Below are positions 41,690 through 49,165 of a stretch of 64,000 bases of DNA, piece after piece; position 1 is the stretch's first letter, and each line of letters begins with the position of its first letter. The stretch lies in contig NZ_FOWE01000006.1 of assembly GCF_900115395.1 (NCBI RefSeq), positions 186,001 through 250,000 on the forward strand, read 5' to 3'. Made by a program: the position numbers and the translations under genes. The DNA is from Geodermatophilus obscurus. GTDB taxonomy: Bacteria; Actinomycetota; Actinomycetes; Mycobacteriales; Geodermatophilaceae. A model generated the notes under the pieces. That model did not search any database and was not told the origin of the DNA. It saw only the letters and a program-made list of their open reading frames with translations.

Positions 41690-42543
41690 TCCCCGCCGCG
41701 TTCGAGTACGTCCGGCCCACCACCGTCGACGAGGCCGTCCAGGCGGTCGCCGAGGGCGGCGAGGACGTCAAGGTCATGGCCGGCGGGCAGTCGCTCATCC
41801 CGGTCATGCGGCTGCGCCTCGCCGCGCCGTCGACGGTCGTCGACCTCGGCCGGGTCGCCGAGATGCGCGGTGTCCGCGACGAGGGTGACGTCCTCGTCAT
41901 CGGCGCCATGACCACCCACGCTGAGGTGATCGCCGACCCGCTCGTCGCACAGCACGCGCGGCTGATCGCCGAGGCGACGGAGACGGTGGCCGACCGGCAG
42001 ACCCGCCGGCGCGGCACCTTCGGCGGGGCGCTGGCGCACGCCGACCCCGCGGGCGACCTGCCGGCCGTGGCGCTGGCGCTCGACGCCGAGATGGTGGTCG
42101 CCGGCCCCGGCGGGCGCCGCACGGTGCCCGCGCGGGACTTCTTCGTCGACTACCTGACCACCACGCTCGACGAGGGCGAGGTGCTCGTCGAGATCCGGGT
42201 GCCCAAGCTCGCCGGCCAGTGGGGCGTGCGCTACGAGAAGTTCAATCGCGTGGCGCAGGCGTGGTCGATCGTCGCGGTCGCCGCGGCGGTCCGGCGGGAG
42301 AACGGGTCCATCGCCGAGGCCCGGATCGGGCTGACCAACATGGGCCCGACCCCGCTGCGGGCCTCGGCCACCGAGGCGGCGCTGGCCGGGGCGGGCGCGT
42401 CGCCGGACGCGATCGCCGCCGCGGCCCGGTCGGCCGCCGAGGGCACCAGCCCGAGCAGCGACCTCAACGCCCAGGCCGACTACCGCGAGCACCTCGCGCA
42501 GGTGCTCACGCGCCGGGCGGTGACCGCCGCCGCCGGGCTGTAG
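41686..42543 (+). CDS. coxM: CO dehydrogenase-type molybdenum hydroxylase, FAD subunit
   Basis: A 285-residue flavoprotein subunit of the PCMH/BBE-type FAD fold. FAD motifs are MAGGQSLIPVMRLRL near the N-terminus (about residues 31-45) and GTFGGALAHADPAGD (about 108-122). It starts with PAAFEYVRPTTVDEAVQ, typical for CoxM. It passes electrons to an acceptor; in carboxydotrophs that is the quinone pool through a membrane anchor. The GTG at 41686 overlaps the coxL stop, with GGAGGAG ahead of it. Confidence 0.93.
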   Translation: MIPAAFEYVRPTTVDEAVQAVAEGGEDVKVMAGGQSLIPVMRLRLAAPSTVVDLGRVAEMRGVRDEGDVLVIGAMTTHAEVIADPLVAQHARLIAEATETVADRQTRRRGTFGGALAHADPAGDLPAVALALDAEMVVAGPGGRRTVPARDFFVDYLTTTLDEGEVLVEIRVPKLAGQWGVRYEKFNRVAQAWSIVAVAAAVRRENGSIAEARIGLTNMGPTPLRASATEAALAGAGASPDAIAAAARSAAEGTSPSSDLNAQADYREHLAQVLTRRAVTAAAGL

Positions 42544-42638
42544 TTTCGCCCCAACCCCGGCACCCGCCCGTCCCCTCGGCCGGCCCGCCCTCCCCGGGCG
42601 GACCGGCCGAGGTCCGTTCCCACCCCGGAGGTCGCACC

Positions 42639-43754
42639 GTGCAGCTGGAGAACTCCTTCACCGTCCCCGTCCCGGTCGACGAGGCCTGGCGGGTGCTGCT
42701 CGACATCGAGCGCATCGCCCCCTGCATGCCCGGCGCGGCGCTGGACTCGGTCACCGGTGACGACTTCACCGGCCGGGTCAAGGTCAAGCTCGGCCCGATC
42801 AACCTCACCTACCAGGGCAAGGCGTCGTTCGTCGAGAAGGACGAGGCCGCGCACCGGGCGGTCATCGACGCCCGCGGCAAGGACCAGCGCGGCAACGGGA
42901 CGGCGGCCGCGACGATCACCGCGAAGCTCCTCGGCGAGGGCTCGACCACGCGGGTCGACGTCCTGACCGACCTCAACATCACCGGCCGGCCCGCGCAGTT
43001 CGGGCGCGGCGTCATGACCGACGTCGGCAACAAGCTGCTGGGCCAGTTCGCCGACAAGCTCGCCGCCCAGCTCGGCGAGGGCGACGCGCAGGGCGACGCC
43101 GAGCGGGCGTCAGTGGCGGCCGGCGCGGCGGCCACCGCCACCGGGGTGGCCGAGGAGGTCGCCCAGTCGGTCGAGCAGACCCCCGGCGACAACGCCGTCG
43201 CCGAGACCGTCCGCAAGGCGGGGACGGCGGCGCGGGAGAAGGCCGCCGCGGCCTCGGACCGGCTCTCCGACACGGGGTCCGGCACGGGGTCGGACGCCGC
43301 CCCGTCCCCCACCGACACCGCGGAGATCGCCGCCGTGGGCGCGACCGACACCGTCTCCATCGCCGCCGTCGGTGCTCCCGACGCGGCGTCCCCGGCCTCG
43401 GACGCAGCGCCGTCGGGCTCCGACACCGCCCCGGTCGCCGCCGTGGGCCGGGCGCCGAGCGCGCCGCCGTCGGGCCCCACCGCCCCGCCGCGCCGCCCGG
43501 CCACCGGCGCCCCGCCGCGCAGCACCCCGGCCGGCCCGCCGGCCAGCACCCCGGCCAGCACCCCGGCCAGCACCCCGGCCAGCACCCCGGCCGTGGCCGA
43601 CACCGTGCGGGACCGGCCGCTCGCCGACCCGGAGCCGATCGACCTGCTCGAGGTGGCCGGCAGCGCGGCGCTCACCCGCTACGCCGGCCCGGCCACCGCC
43701 GCGGCCGCGGTGCTGCTGCTCGTGGTGCTCGCGTTCCGGCGCCGCCGCCGCTGA
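42639..43754 (+). CDS. coxG: CoxG-like SRPBCC protein with long linker and C-terminal membrane anchor
   Basis: A 371-residue protein. Residues 1-150 are the CoxG/SRPBCC domain (MQLENSFTVPVPVDEAWRVL, RIAPCMPGAALDSVTGDDF, GRVKVKLGPINLTYQG, ending with DVGNKLLGQFADKL). Then comes a ~190-residue Ala/Ser/Thr/Pro-rich linker with a fourfold PAST repeat, and a C-terminal transmembrane helix with a positive stop (ATAAAAVLLLVVLAFRRRRR). CoxG anchors CO dehydrogenase to the membrane, and recent work shows related proteins delivering quinone to the enzyme. Known CoxG proteins are near 200 residues, so the linker here is long. The 3' end overlaps the convergent hydrolase gene by 76 bases. Confidence 0.9.
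   Translation: MQLENSFTVPVPVDEAWRVLLDIERIAPCMPGAALDSVTGDDFTGRVKVKLGPINLTYQGKASFVEKDEAAHRAVIDARGKDQRGNGTAAATITAKLLGEGSTTRVDVLTDLNITGRPAQFGRGVMTDVGNKLLGQFADKLAAQLGEGDAQGDAERASVAAGAAATATGVAEEVAQSVEQTPGDNAVAETVRKAGTAAREKAAAASDRLSDTGSGTGSDAAPSPTDTAEIAAVGATDTVSIAAVGAPDAASPASDAAPSGSDTAPVAAVGRAPSAPPSGPTAPPRRPATGAPPRSTPAGPPASTPASTPASTPASTPAVADTVRDRPLADPEPIDLLEVAGSAALTRYAGPATAAAAVLLLVVLAFRRRRR
43539..43586 (+). repeat. Four tandem 12-bp units in coxG
   Basis: CCGGCCAGCACC is repeated four times without change (43539-43550, 43551-43562, 43563-43574, 43575-43586), encoding PAST repeats in the linker. Copy number may vary between strains by slippage. Confidence 0.85.
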
Positions 43755-44383
43755 CGCCGGAGCAGGTCCTCGAGCCAGGACGTCGCCGCGGCGGCCACCA
43801 CGTCGGGCGCCTGCCGCAGCGAGTGGTCGCCCGGCACCGCGTACACCGACGCCGTCACCACGCCGGTGAGCACGGCGGCGACCTCCGCGGGCCGGCCGGA
43901 GGCGTCGGTCCCGCCCTGCACCACGCCCACGGGCACCCCGGCGCCGGTCAGCTCGGCGCCGCGGCTCCTGTCGGGACGGCCTGGCGGGTGCAGCGGGAAC
44001 GCCAGGCACAGCACGCCGTCCGCGCCGAGGGGCACCGCCGTCCGGCAGGCGACCCGGGCACCGGCGCTGCGCCCGCCCAGCACCAGCGGCCCGGACAGCG
44101 CGCCGCCGGTCCGCAGCGCGTCGAGGACGGCGGTCCAGGCGACGTCGAGCCGCGGCGGCGCCGGGGCGATCCGCTTCCCGGCGACCCGCCACGGCTGCTC
44201 GACGCGCAGCACGCGCCACCCGGCCGCGACGGCGGAGGAGCCGACGGCGACGAGGTCGGCGGAGTCCACCCCGCCGCCGGCGCCGTGGCCGAGCACGAGG
44301 GTGCCGCGGGCGCCGGTGACCGGGCCGTCGGCGTGCACCGCGGCCGGGCCGAGCGGGGTGTCGACGGGGTCCGCGGCGCTCAC
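43679..44383 (-). CDS. Dienelactone hydrolase/KANL3-Tex30-like alpha/beta hydrolase
   Basis: A 234-residue cytosolic hydrolase. The oxyanion-hole strand is LVLGHGAGGGVDSADLVAVG, the nucleophile Ser is in LGGRSAGARVACR, and the catalytic His is in PGDHSLRQAP; the Asp is probably in VQGGTDASG. This is the KANL3/Tex30 pattern, whose substrates are not known. GTG 44383 overlaps the HAD gene stop by 4 bases. The last ~25 codons (RRQRRRRRNASTTSSS and the rest) are antisense to the coxG C-terminus; a convergent overlap like this is unusual in this window. Confidence 0.78.
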   Translation of the reverse strand: MSAADPVDTPLGPAAVHADGPVTGARGTLVLGHGAGGGVDSADLVAVGSSAVAAGWRVLRVEQPWRVAGKRIAPAPPRLDVAWTAVLDALRTGGALSGPLVLGGRSAGARVACRTAVPLGADGVLCLAFPLHPPGRPDRSRGAELTGAGVPVGVVQGGTDASGRPAEVAAVLTGVVTASVYAVPGDHSLRQAPDVVAAAATSWLEDLLRRQRRRRRNASTTSSSTAAAAVAGPA

Positions 44384-45042
44384 AGGGCCAGCAGGGCGTC
44401 GACCGCGCCGGCCAGGTCGCCGGCGACGACGGCCGGGGCGGGGAACGCCGGCGGGTACACACGCTCCGCGCGCGGGAACCACGCGCCGGTCAGGCCCGCG
44501 CGCTCGGCGCCGAGGACGTCCCAGCCGTGCGCGGCCACCAGCGCCATCCGCTCGGGGGTGACGTCGCAGACCCCGGCTGCCCACAGGTAGGCCTCGCGGG
44601 AGGGCTTCCAGGCGCGCACGGTCTCGCTGGTGAGCGTGCGCTCGACCAGCGGCGTGACGCCGCCGCGCTCCAGCCCCGCCTCGGCGACGCCGGGCGAGCC
44701 GTGGGACAGCGTCACCACCCGCACGCCGGCCGTCGTCAGCCGCCGCAGCGCCGGCTCGACGTCGGGGTGCGGGGTGAGCTCGAGGAAGGTGTCGGCCACG
44801 CGGGCCCGCTCGGCGTCGGAGAGGTCGGTGAGCTGGGCCAGCGCGGACTCGAAGGCGGCGCGGAAGGGCAGCCACACGCCGGCCACGGTCGCCGCCGTCC
44901 CGGTGTGCAGGGTGCGGCCGAAGACGACGGGCAGCAGGTGGGCGGGCTCACCGGCCTCGACCAGCGCCGCGGCGACGGGGGAGAGGTCGAGCAGGGTCTC
45001 GTTGACGTCGAACGCGACGACGTCGGGCCACTGCTGGTTCAC
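44380..45042 (-). CDS. HAD-family haloacid dehalogenase type II
   Basis: A 220-residue HAD hydrolase. Motif I has the nucleophile Asp in AFDVNETLLDLS, motif II is VVTLSHGSP, motif III the Lys in RAWKPSREAY, and motif IV HGWDVLGAERAGL. The DVNETLLDL form and the helical cap (LPVVFGRTLHTG) indicate the L-2-haloacid dehalogenase group, though many such proteins act on other small substrates. It overlaps both neighbours by 4 bases: DedA before it and the alpha/beta hydrolase after it. Confidence 0.87.
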   Translation of the reverse strand: MNQQWPDVVAFDVNETLLDLSPVAAALVEAGEPAHLLPVVFGRTLHTGTAATVAGVWLPFRAAFESALAQLTDLSDAERARVADTFLELTPHPDVEPALRRLTTAGVRVVTLSHGSPGVAEAGLERGGVTPLVERTLTSETVRAWKPSREAYLWAAGVCDVTPERMALVAAHGWDVLGAERAGLTGAWFPRAERVYPPAFPAPAVVAGDLAGAVDALLAL

Positions 45043-45719
45043 GCGCCGTCGACGTCCTCCGCGCGGCCGGCCGTGGTCCGCCGCCGGCGGTGGTGCCGGA
45101 CGTCCTTCATCCGCTTGTGGACCAGGTAGCCCACCCCCAGGACGACGACGCCGGCGACGAGGTAGTCGAAGTACTTGAGGTTGTCCTGGATGAAGTCGCC
45201 CGCCGCGACGCCGAGGGTGACCAGCAGGCTGTTCCAGATCAGGCTGCCGGCCGCGGAGTAGAGGACGAACTGGCCGAGGGGCATCTTCACGACGCCGGCC
45301 GGCACGGAGATGAAGCTGCGCACGATCGGCACCATGCGGCCGAAGAACACCGCCGAGCGGCCGTGCCGCTCGAACCAGGCGAAGGTGCGGTCGACGTCGG
45401 CGGTCTCGACCAGCGGCAGCCGGTCCAGGAAGGCGTGCGAGCGCCGCGGGCCCAGGGCCCGGCCGACGTAGTAGAAGAAGATCGCGCCCAGGATCGAGCC
45501 CAGGGTCGCGAACAGGATGACCGGCACGATGTCCATCTCGCCGCTGCGGATGAGGACGCCGGCCAGGCCGAGCACGGCCTCGCTGGGGATCGGCGGGATC
45601 ACCGTCTCCAGCAGGATGGAGAACCCGACGCCGACGGGCCCGAGGGTCTCGACCAGCTGGAGCAGCCAGCCGGTGATCCCGCCCTGGTCGGAGGAGGCCG
45701 CGGCGGCGAGGAACGACAT
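45039..45719 (-). CDS. DedA-family membrane protein
   Basis: A 226-residue polytopic inner-membrane protein. The VTT/SNARE-assoc domain includes ETVIPPIPSEAVLGLAGVL, FYYVGRALGPRRS, FERHGRSAVFFGRMVPIVRS and FISVPAGVVKMPLGQF, all standard DedA features including the conserved arginines. DedA proteins are now linked to flipping of undecaprenyl phosphate and other lipids. The C-terminus is basic and cytosolic (HKRMKDVRHHRRRR). First gene of a three-gene operon with HAD and alpha/beta hydrolase. Confidence 0.92.
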   Translation of the reverse strand: MSFLAAAASSDQGGITGWLLQLVETLGPVGVGFSILLETVIPPIPSEAVLGLAGVLIRSGEMDIVPVILFATLGSILGAIFFYYVGRALGPRRSHAFLDRLPLVETADVDRTFAWFERHGRSAVFFGRMVPIVRSFISVPAGVVKMPLGQFVLYSAAGSLIWNSLLVTLGVAAGDFIQDNLKYFDYLVAGVVVLGVGYLVHKRMKDVRHHRRRRTTAGRAEDVDGA

Positions 45720-45799
45720 GCGTCCACGGTAGAGGCGGCACCTGGGCGCTGCCCGGACGCCGACCGGACTCCCGGGGCCGCTGGGGTTAGCGTGCCGCC

Positions 45800-47095
45800 A
45801 TGCGCCAGCGACTCACCGCCCGGGCCGTCGTCGTGGGGGACCGGTCGGGCACCGTCGTCCCGGACGCCGTCGTCGACGTCGAGGACGGGCGGATCGGCTG
45901 GGCCGGCCCGGCCGCCGACGCCCCGCCGGCCGGCGACGCCGAGGTGGTGGCGCTGCCCGGCCTGCTCGTGCCGGGGCTGGTGAACGCCCACTCGCACGCG
46001 CCGATGGTGCTGTTCCGCGGCCAGGGCGAGGGCCTGCCGCTGGACCGGTGGCTGCGCGAGGTCATGTGGCCGCGGGAGGCCCGGCTCACGCCGGACGACG
46101 TCGAGGTGGCGATGACCGCGGCGTCGGCGGAGCTGCTGCGCGGCGGGGTGACGACGAGCGTCGAGATGTACTTCTCGCCCGAGCGGATCGCCGCCGCGGT
46201 CGGCGCCACGGGCGCGCGGGCGGTGATCGCCGCGCCGATGGTGCCGCTGCCGGGGATGCCGCCGCTGGAGGAGCAGCTGGCCGCGGCCGTCGACCTCGCG
46301 CGCGGGGTGCCCGACGACGGCAGCGTCGAGTACGGCCTGGGCCCGCACGCCGCCTACACGGTGCCCCTGCCCCTGCTGCGCCGGGCGGCCGAGCTGGCCC
46401 GGGAGCACGGGATGCTGCTGCACCTGCACGTCGCCGAGACGGCCACGGAGGGCGCCGGGCTGCTGGCCGAGCACGGCCTGTCGGTGCCGGCGCTGCTGGC
46501 CGCGCACGACGTCCTCGGCGGCCGGGTGCTGGCCGCGCACTGCGTGCACATGGACGACGGCGACCTCGAGCTGTGGGCCGAGTACGACGTCGCCGTCGCC
46601 CACTGCCCGGCCAGCAACGCCAAGCTCGCCAGCGGCGTCGCGCGGGTGCGGGACATGCTCGACCGCGGCATCCGGGTGGGCCTGGGCACCGACGGGCCGG
46701 CGTCCAACGACGGGCTGGACCTGCTCGCCGACGTCCGCCTGGCCGCGCAGCTCGCCCGCCTGCGCGAGGCGTCGGCCACCGCGCTGACCGCCGCCGAGGC
46801 GTTCTGGCTGGCCACCGGCGCGGCCGCCGACGCGATCGGGCGTCCCGACCTCGGGCAGGTGGCGACCGGGCGGCGCGCCGACCTGGTGCACGTCGACACC
46901 CGCGACCTCGGCTTCGAGCCGGTCGGGGACCCCGCCGACCTGCTCACCCACCTGGTCTGGTCCGGCGTCCCGCGGCTGGTCCGCGACGTGTGGGTGGGCG
47001 GCCGGCAGGTGGTCGCCGAGGGCGCGGTCACCACCGTCGACGCCGGTGCGCTGCGCGCCGAGGTGGCCGAGCGGGCCGCCCGTCTGGCCGGTTGA
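45800..47095 (+). CDS. MTA/SAH-deaminase-like amidohydrolase
   Basis: A 431-residue amidohydrolase. Metal ligands are in NAHSHAPM, LHLHVAET, AHCVHM and the Asp in LGTDGPASND. The pattern GGVTTSVEMYFSPERI and CPASNAKLASGVARV places it near 5-methylthioadenosine/S-adenosylhomocysteine deaminases and related guanine or triazine deaminases (TrzN/AtzB-like). The reaction would be hydrolytic deamination of an adenosine-type or heterocyclic substrate; which one is not clear. ATG 45800 lies 6 bases after TAGCGT (45788-45793), so leaderless. A repeat-rich region follows. Confidence 0.87.
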   Translation: MRQRLTARAVVVGDRSGTVVPDAVVDVEDGRIGWAGPAADAPPAGDAEVVALPGLLVPGLVNAHSHAPMVLFRGQGEGLPLDRWLREVMWPREARLTPDDVEVAMTAASAELLRGGVTTSVEMYFSPERIAAAVGATGARAVIAAPMVPLPGMPPLEEQLAAAVDLARGVPDDGSVEYGLGPHAAYTVPLPLLRRAAELAREHGMLLHLHVAETATEGAGLLAEHGLSVPALLAAHDVLGGRVLAAHCVHMDDGDLELWAEYDVAVAHCPASNAKLASGVARVRDMLDRGIRVGLGTDGPASNDGLDLLADVRLAAQLARLREASATALTAAEAFWLATGAAADAIGRPDLGQVATGRRADLVHVDTRDLGFEPVGDPADLLTHLVWSGVPRLVRDVWVGGRQVVAEGAVTTVDAGALRAEVAERAARLAG

Positions 47096-47109
47096 GGGGG
47101 TCGCGCCGG

Positions 47110-47225
47110 GATCAGGTGACCTGATCGTCGGGCGTCCTCCCTCACGTCCTGCCGTGCGGGAGGACGCCCTGCGGTGCGGGAGGACGTCCTGCCGTGCGGG
47201 AGGACGCCCTGCGGTGCGGGGGGAC
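47110..47225. repeat. Palindrome plus tandem 40-bp repeat
   Basis: GATCAGGTGACCTGATC (47110-47126, 8-bp arms) is followed by a GGCGTCCTCCC/GGGAGGACGCC hairpin and then by alternating 20-bp units, GTCCTGCCGTGCGGGAGGAC (47146, 47186) and GCCCTGCGGTGCGGGAGGAC (47166, 47206 with one change), i.e. two copies of 40 bp. The palindrome and CGTCCTCCCTCAC module also occur at 3696-3758. It lies between convergent stops and may terminate both transcripts. Confidence 0.75.
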
Positions 47226-47274
47226 GCCGCCGGTCAGCCGGGAGGACGCCGGTCAGGCAGGATGCGGCGCCCGG

Positions 47275-47736
47275 TCACGACTGCGCCGCGGGCCCGGTCC
47301 AGGTGTAGAGGTGGCCGTCGACGACGACGGTCACCCAGCCCTCGCACAGCAGCGCGGGCTCGCCGGTGAGGTCGGGCCAGGACCCTCCGCCGTCCCAGGG
47401 CATGCCGGCCCGCGGCAGCGGCGTGCAGGTCGAGGGCAGCCCGGTGCCGGGGGAGAGGTCCATGTCCACCCGCACGCTGCCGTCGTCCTCGCCGTACGCG
47501 TCGCCGGGCCGGACGACCGTGACGTCGGCGCCGACCGGACGGGTCCAGTACGGCACCGCCCCGTCGGGTGCCTGCGCGGCCGTCGCGGCGTCGCGGGTGT
47601 CGGTGTGGCCCTGCACCTCGGCCACCATGGCGCCGAACCCGTGCACGCCCGCGGGCATCGTCACCAGCAGGCCGGCCACCGCGGCGGCGGCGACCGCCAC
47701 CGTGCCCGCGACCGTGCCCAGGAGCACCTTCGCCAC
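47275..47736 (-). CDS. Exported or membrane-anchored protein of unknown function
   Basis: A 153-residue protein with an N-terminal hydrophobic helix (MAKVLLGTVAGTVAVAAA, residues about 3-25) that is either an uncleaved anchor or a signal. The outer part has two cysteines (PSTCTPLP and LLCEGWVTV) likely to pair, and a beta-rich end (GWVTVVVDGHLYTWTGP). No family recognised. GTG 47736 has an ideal GGAGG. It is convergent with the deaminase and divergent from the EEP gene. Confidence 0.68.
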   Translation of the reverse strand: MAKVLLGTVAGTVAVAAAAVAGLLVTMPAGVHGFGAMVAEVQGHTDTRDAATAAQAPDGAVPYWTRPVGADVTVVRPGDAYGEDDGSVRVDMDLSPGTGLPSTCTPLPRAGMPWDGGGSWPDLTGEPALLCEGWVTVVVDGHLYTWTGPAAQS

Positions 47737-47910
47737 CGTTCCTCCCCTCGTCGCGCCACCACCCGGTGGCGGGACGAGCCTCGGGCCGGCGGCACTCCCC
47801 CGGCGTCGGCCGCCGGGACGATCTCCGCGCCGGCCGCCCGTCGTACCGGGGGAGGACCGGCGTGCGACCCGGGCTGGAGGGAGCGGTCGCCCGGCGGTTG
47901 ACTGCGTCGC

Positions 47911-48750
47911 ATGGCGGCGTCCCTGCGCGTGGTGACCGTGAACGTCCTCGGCCCGGCCAACCCGGACTGGGACCGGCGCAGCGCGCTGACCGCGGAGACG
48001 CTGCGCCGGCTCGACGCCGACGTCGTCGCGCTGCAGGAGGTCCCCGTCGCGGGCGGCACCGTGGAGGGGCTCCTCGGGCCCGGCTACACGGTGACGCCGT
48101 TCTCCCGGACCGCCGACGACGGCGTCGCCGGGGCGCTGGCCACCCGGGCGCCGCACCGCGTGGTCGAGGAGGTCGACCAGCGCTGCACCCCGCGGACGCA
48201 GGACTTCCCGTGGGCCGCCACGCTCGTCGTCGAGGTGGACACCGCCGTCGGCCGCACCCTCGTCGCCCACCACAAGCCGAGCTGGCAGTTCGGCTACGAG
48301 TACGAGCGCGAGCAGCAGGCGCTGGCCGCTGCCCGGCTGCTCGAGCGGCTGGCCGGGGACGCCGACCACGTCGTCGTCCTGGGGGACCTGGACGCCACGC
48401 CCGACGCCGCCAGCATGCGCTTCTGGCGGGGCCGGCAGTCGCTGGAGGGCGTCAGCGTCTGCTACCAGGACGCCTGGGAGACCCTGCACCCGACCGGCCC
48501 CGGGTACACCTTCGACGCCCGCAACCCGCTGGTGCGGGCCGGCGAGGTGGCGACGGCGGTGAGCCGGCGCATCGACTCCGTCCTCGTCCGCAGCGGGATC
48601 CACGGCCCGACCCTGCAGGTGACCTCCTGTGCCCGGGTCCTCGACGAGCCCGTCGGCGGCGTGTGGGCCAGCGACCACTTCGGCGTCGTCGCCGACCTGG
48701 CGCTCCCCGGTCACCCGCCGGGCTCCTGGGGTGCTCAACCGATCGGTTGA
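47911..48750 (+). CDS. Endonuclease/exonuclease/phosphatase-family protein
   Basis: A 279-residue DNase I-like EEP fold enzyme. Active-site elements in order: VTVNVLGP (Asn), ADVVALQEVP (metal-binding Glu), HHKPSWQFG, LGDLDATPDAA (Asp and N-equivalent), RRIDSVLVR and SDHFGVVADL (Asp-His). All are present, so it should be active on a phosphodiester or phosphomonoester. There is no signal peptide, hence cytosolic. Its final codons coincide with the first ArsR operator palindrome (48735-48750), so the downstream promoter is embedded in this gene's 3' end. Confidence 0.85.
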   Translation: MAASLRVVTVNVLGPANPDWDRRSALTAETLRRLDADVVALQEVPVAGGTVEGLLGPGYTVTPFSRTADDGVAGALATRAPHRVVEEVDQRCTPRTQDFPWAATLVVEVDTAVGRTLVAHHKPSWQFGYEYEREQQALAAARLLERLAGDADHVVVLGDLDATPDAASMRFWRGRQSLEGVSVCYQDAWETLHPTGPGYTFDARNPLVRAGEVATAVSRRIDSVLVRSGIHGPTLQVTSCARVLDEPVGGVWASDHFGVVADLALPGHPPGSWGAQPIG

Positions 48751-48800
48751 CAACGGCGGCCGGCATCCCTACCGTCTTCCTCAACCGAGAGGTTGAGGAA
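48735..48800 (+). promoter_or_regulatory. Sigma70-type promoter with two ArsR operators
   Basis: TTGACA (48747-48752) and TACCGT (48770-48775) are spaced by 17 bases. Two palindromes of the form TCAACC-N4-GGTTGA flank them: 48735-48750 overlaps the -35 box, and 48781-48796 (extended by GGAA arms to 48777-48800) covers the expected start of transcription. This is a classic autoregulated layout for the ArsR gene that begins at 48812. Confidence 0.78.
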
Positions 48801-48811
48801 AGGGGTCGCAG

Positions 48812-49165
48812 GTGGCGGCGGACGAGCTGTCCCGGGTGTTCGCGGCGCTGGCCGACCCGACCCGGCGCGACATCGTCGCCCGGCTCGCGGTGGGGGACGC
48901 GACGGTCGGCGAGCTGGCCGCCCCCTACGACGTGACCGTGCAGGCGGTCTCCAAGCACCTGCGGGTGCTCGAGGACGCCGGCCTGGTCAGCCGCACGCGG
49001 GAGGCGCAGCGCCGCCCGGTGCACCTGGAGGCGGAGGTGTTCGACCTGATGACGAGGTGGATCGAGCGCTACCGGCGCCAGGCCGAGGAGCGCTACCGCC
49101 GCCTCGACGACGTCCTGCGGTCCATGCCGGAGGACGACCCACCGGAGGAGAGGGACCCGTCATGA
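48812..49165 (+). CDS. ArsR-family repressor
   Basis: A 117-residue winged-HTH repressor. The DNA-binding part (residues about 5-80) reads LSRVFAALADPTRRDIVARL, ATVGELAAPYDVTVQAVSKHL and RVLEDAGLVSRTREAQRRPV. It lacks the metal-binding CxC motif of ArsR/SmtB metal sensors, placing it with the ArsR proteins paired to SRPBCC genes, whose signal is unknown. GTG 48812 has GGAAAGG upstream. The stop overlaps the SRPBCC ATG by 4 bases. Confidence 0.92.
   Translation: MAADELSRVFAALADPTRRDIVARLAVGDATVGELAAPYDVTVQAVSKHLRVLEDAGLVSRTREAQRRPVHLEAEVFDLMTRWIERYRRQAEERYRRLDDVLRSMPEDDPPEERDPS

Noticed and set aside
47146..47225. Tandem repeats considered as a CRISPR array
   Set aside because: The 20-bp units are contiguous with no spacers, and no cas genes are in the window.
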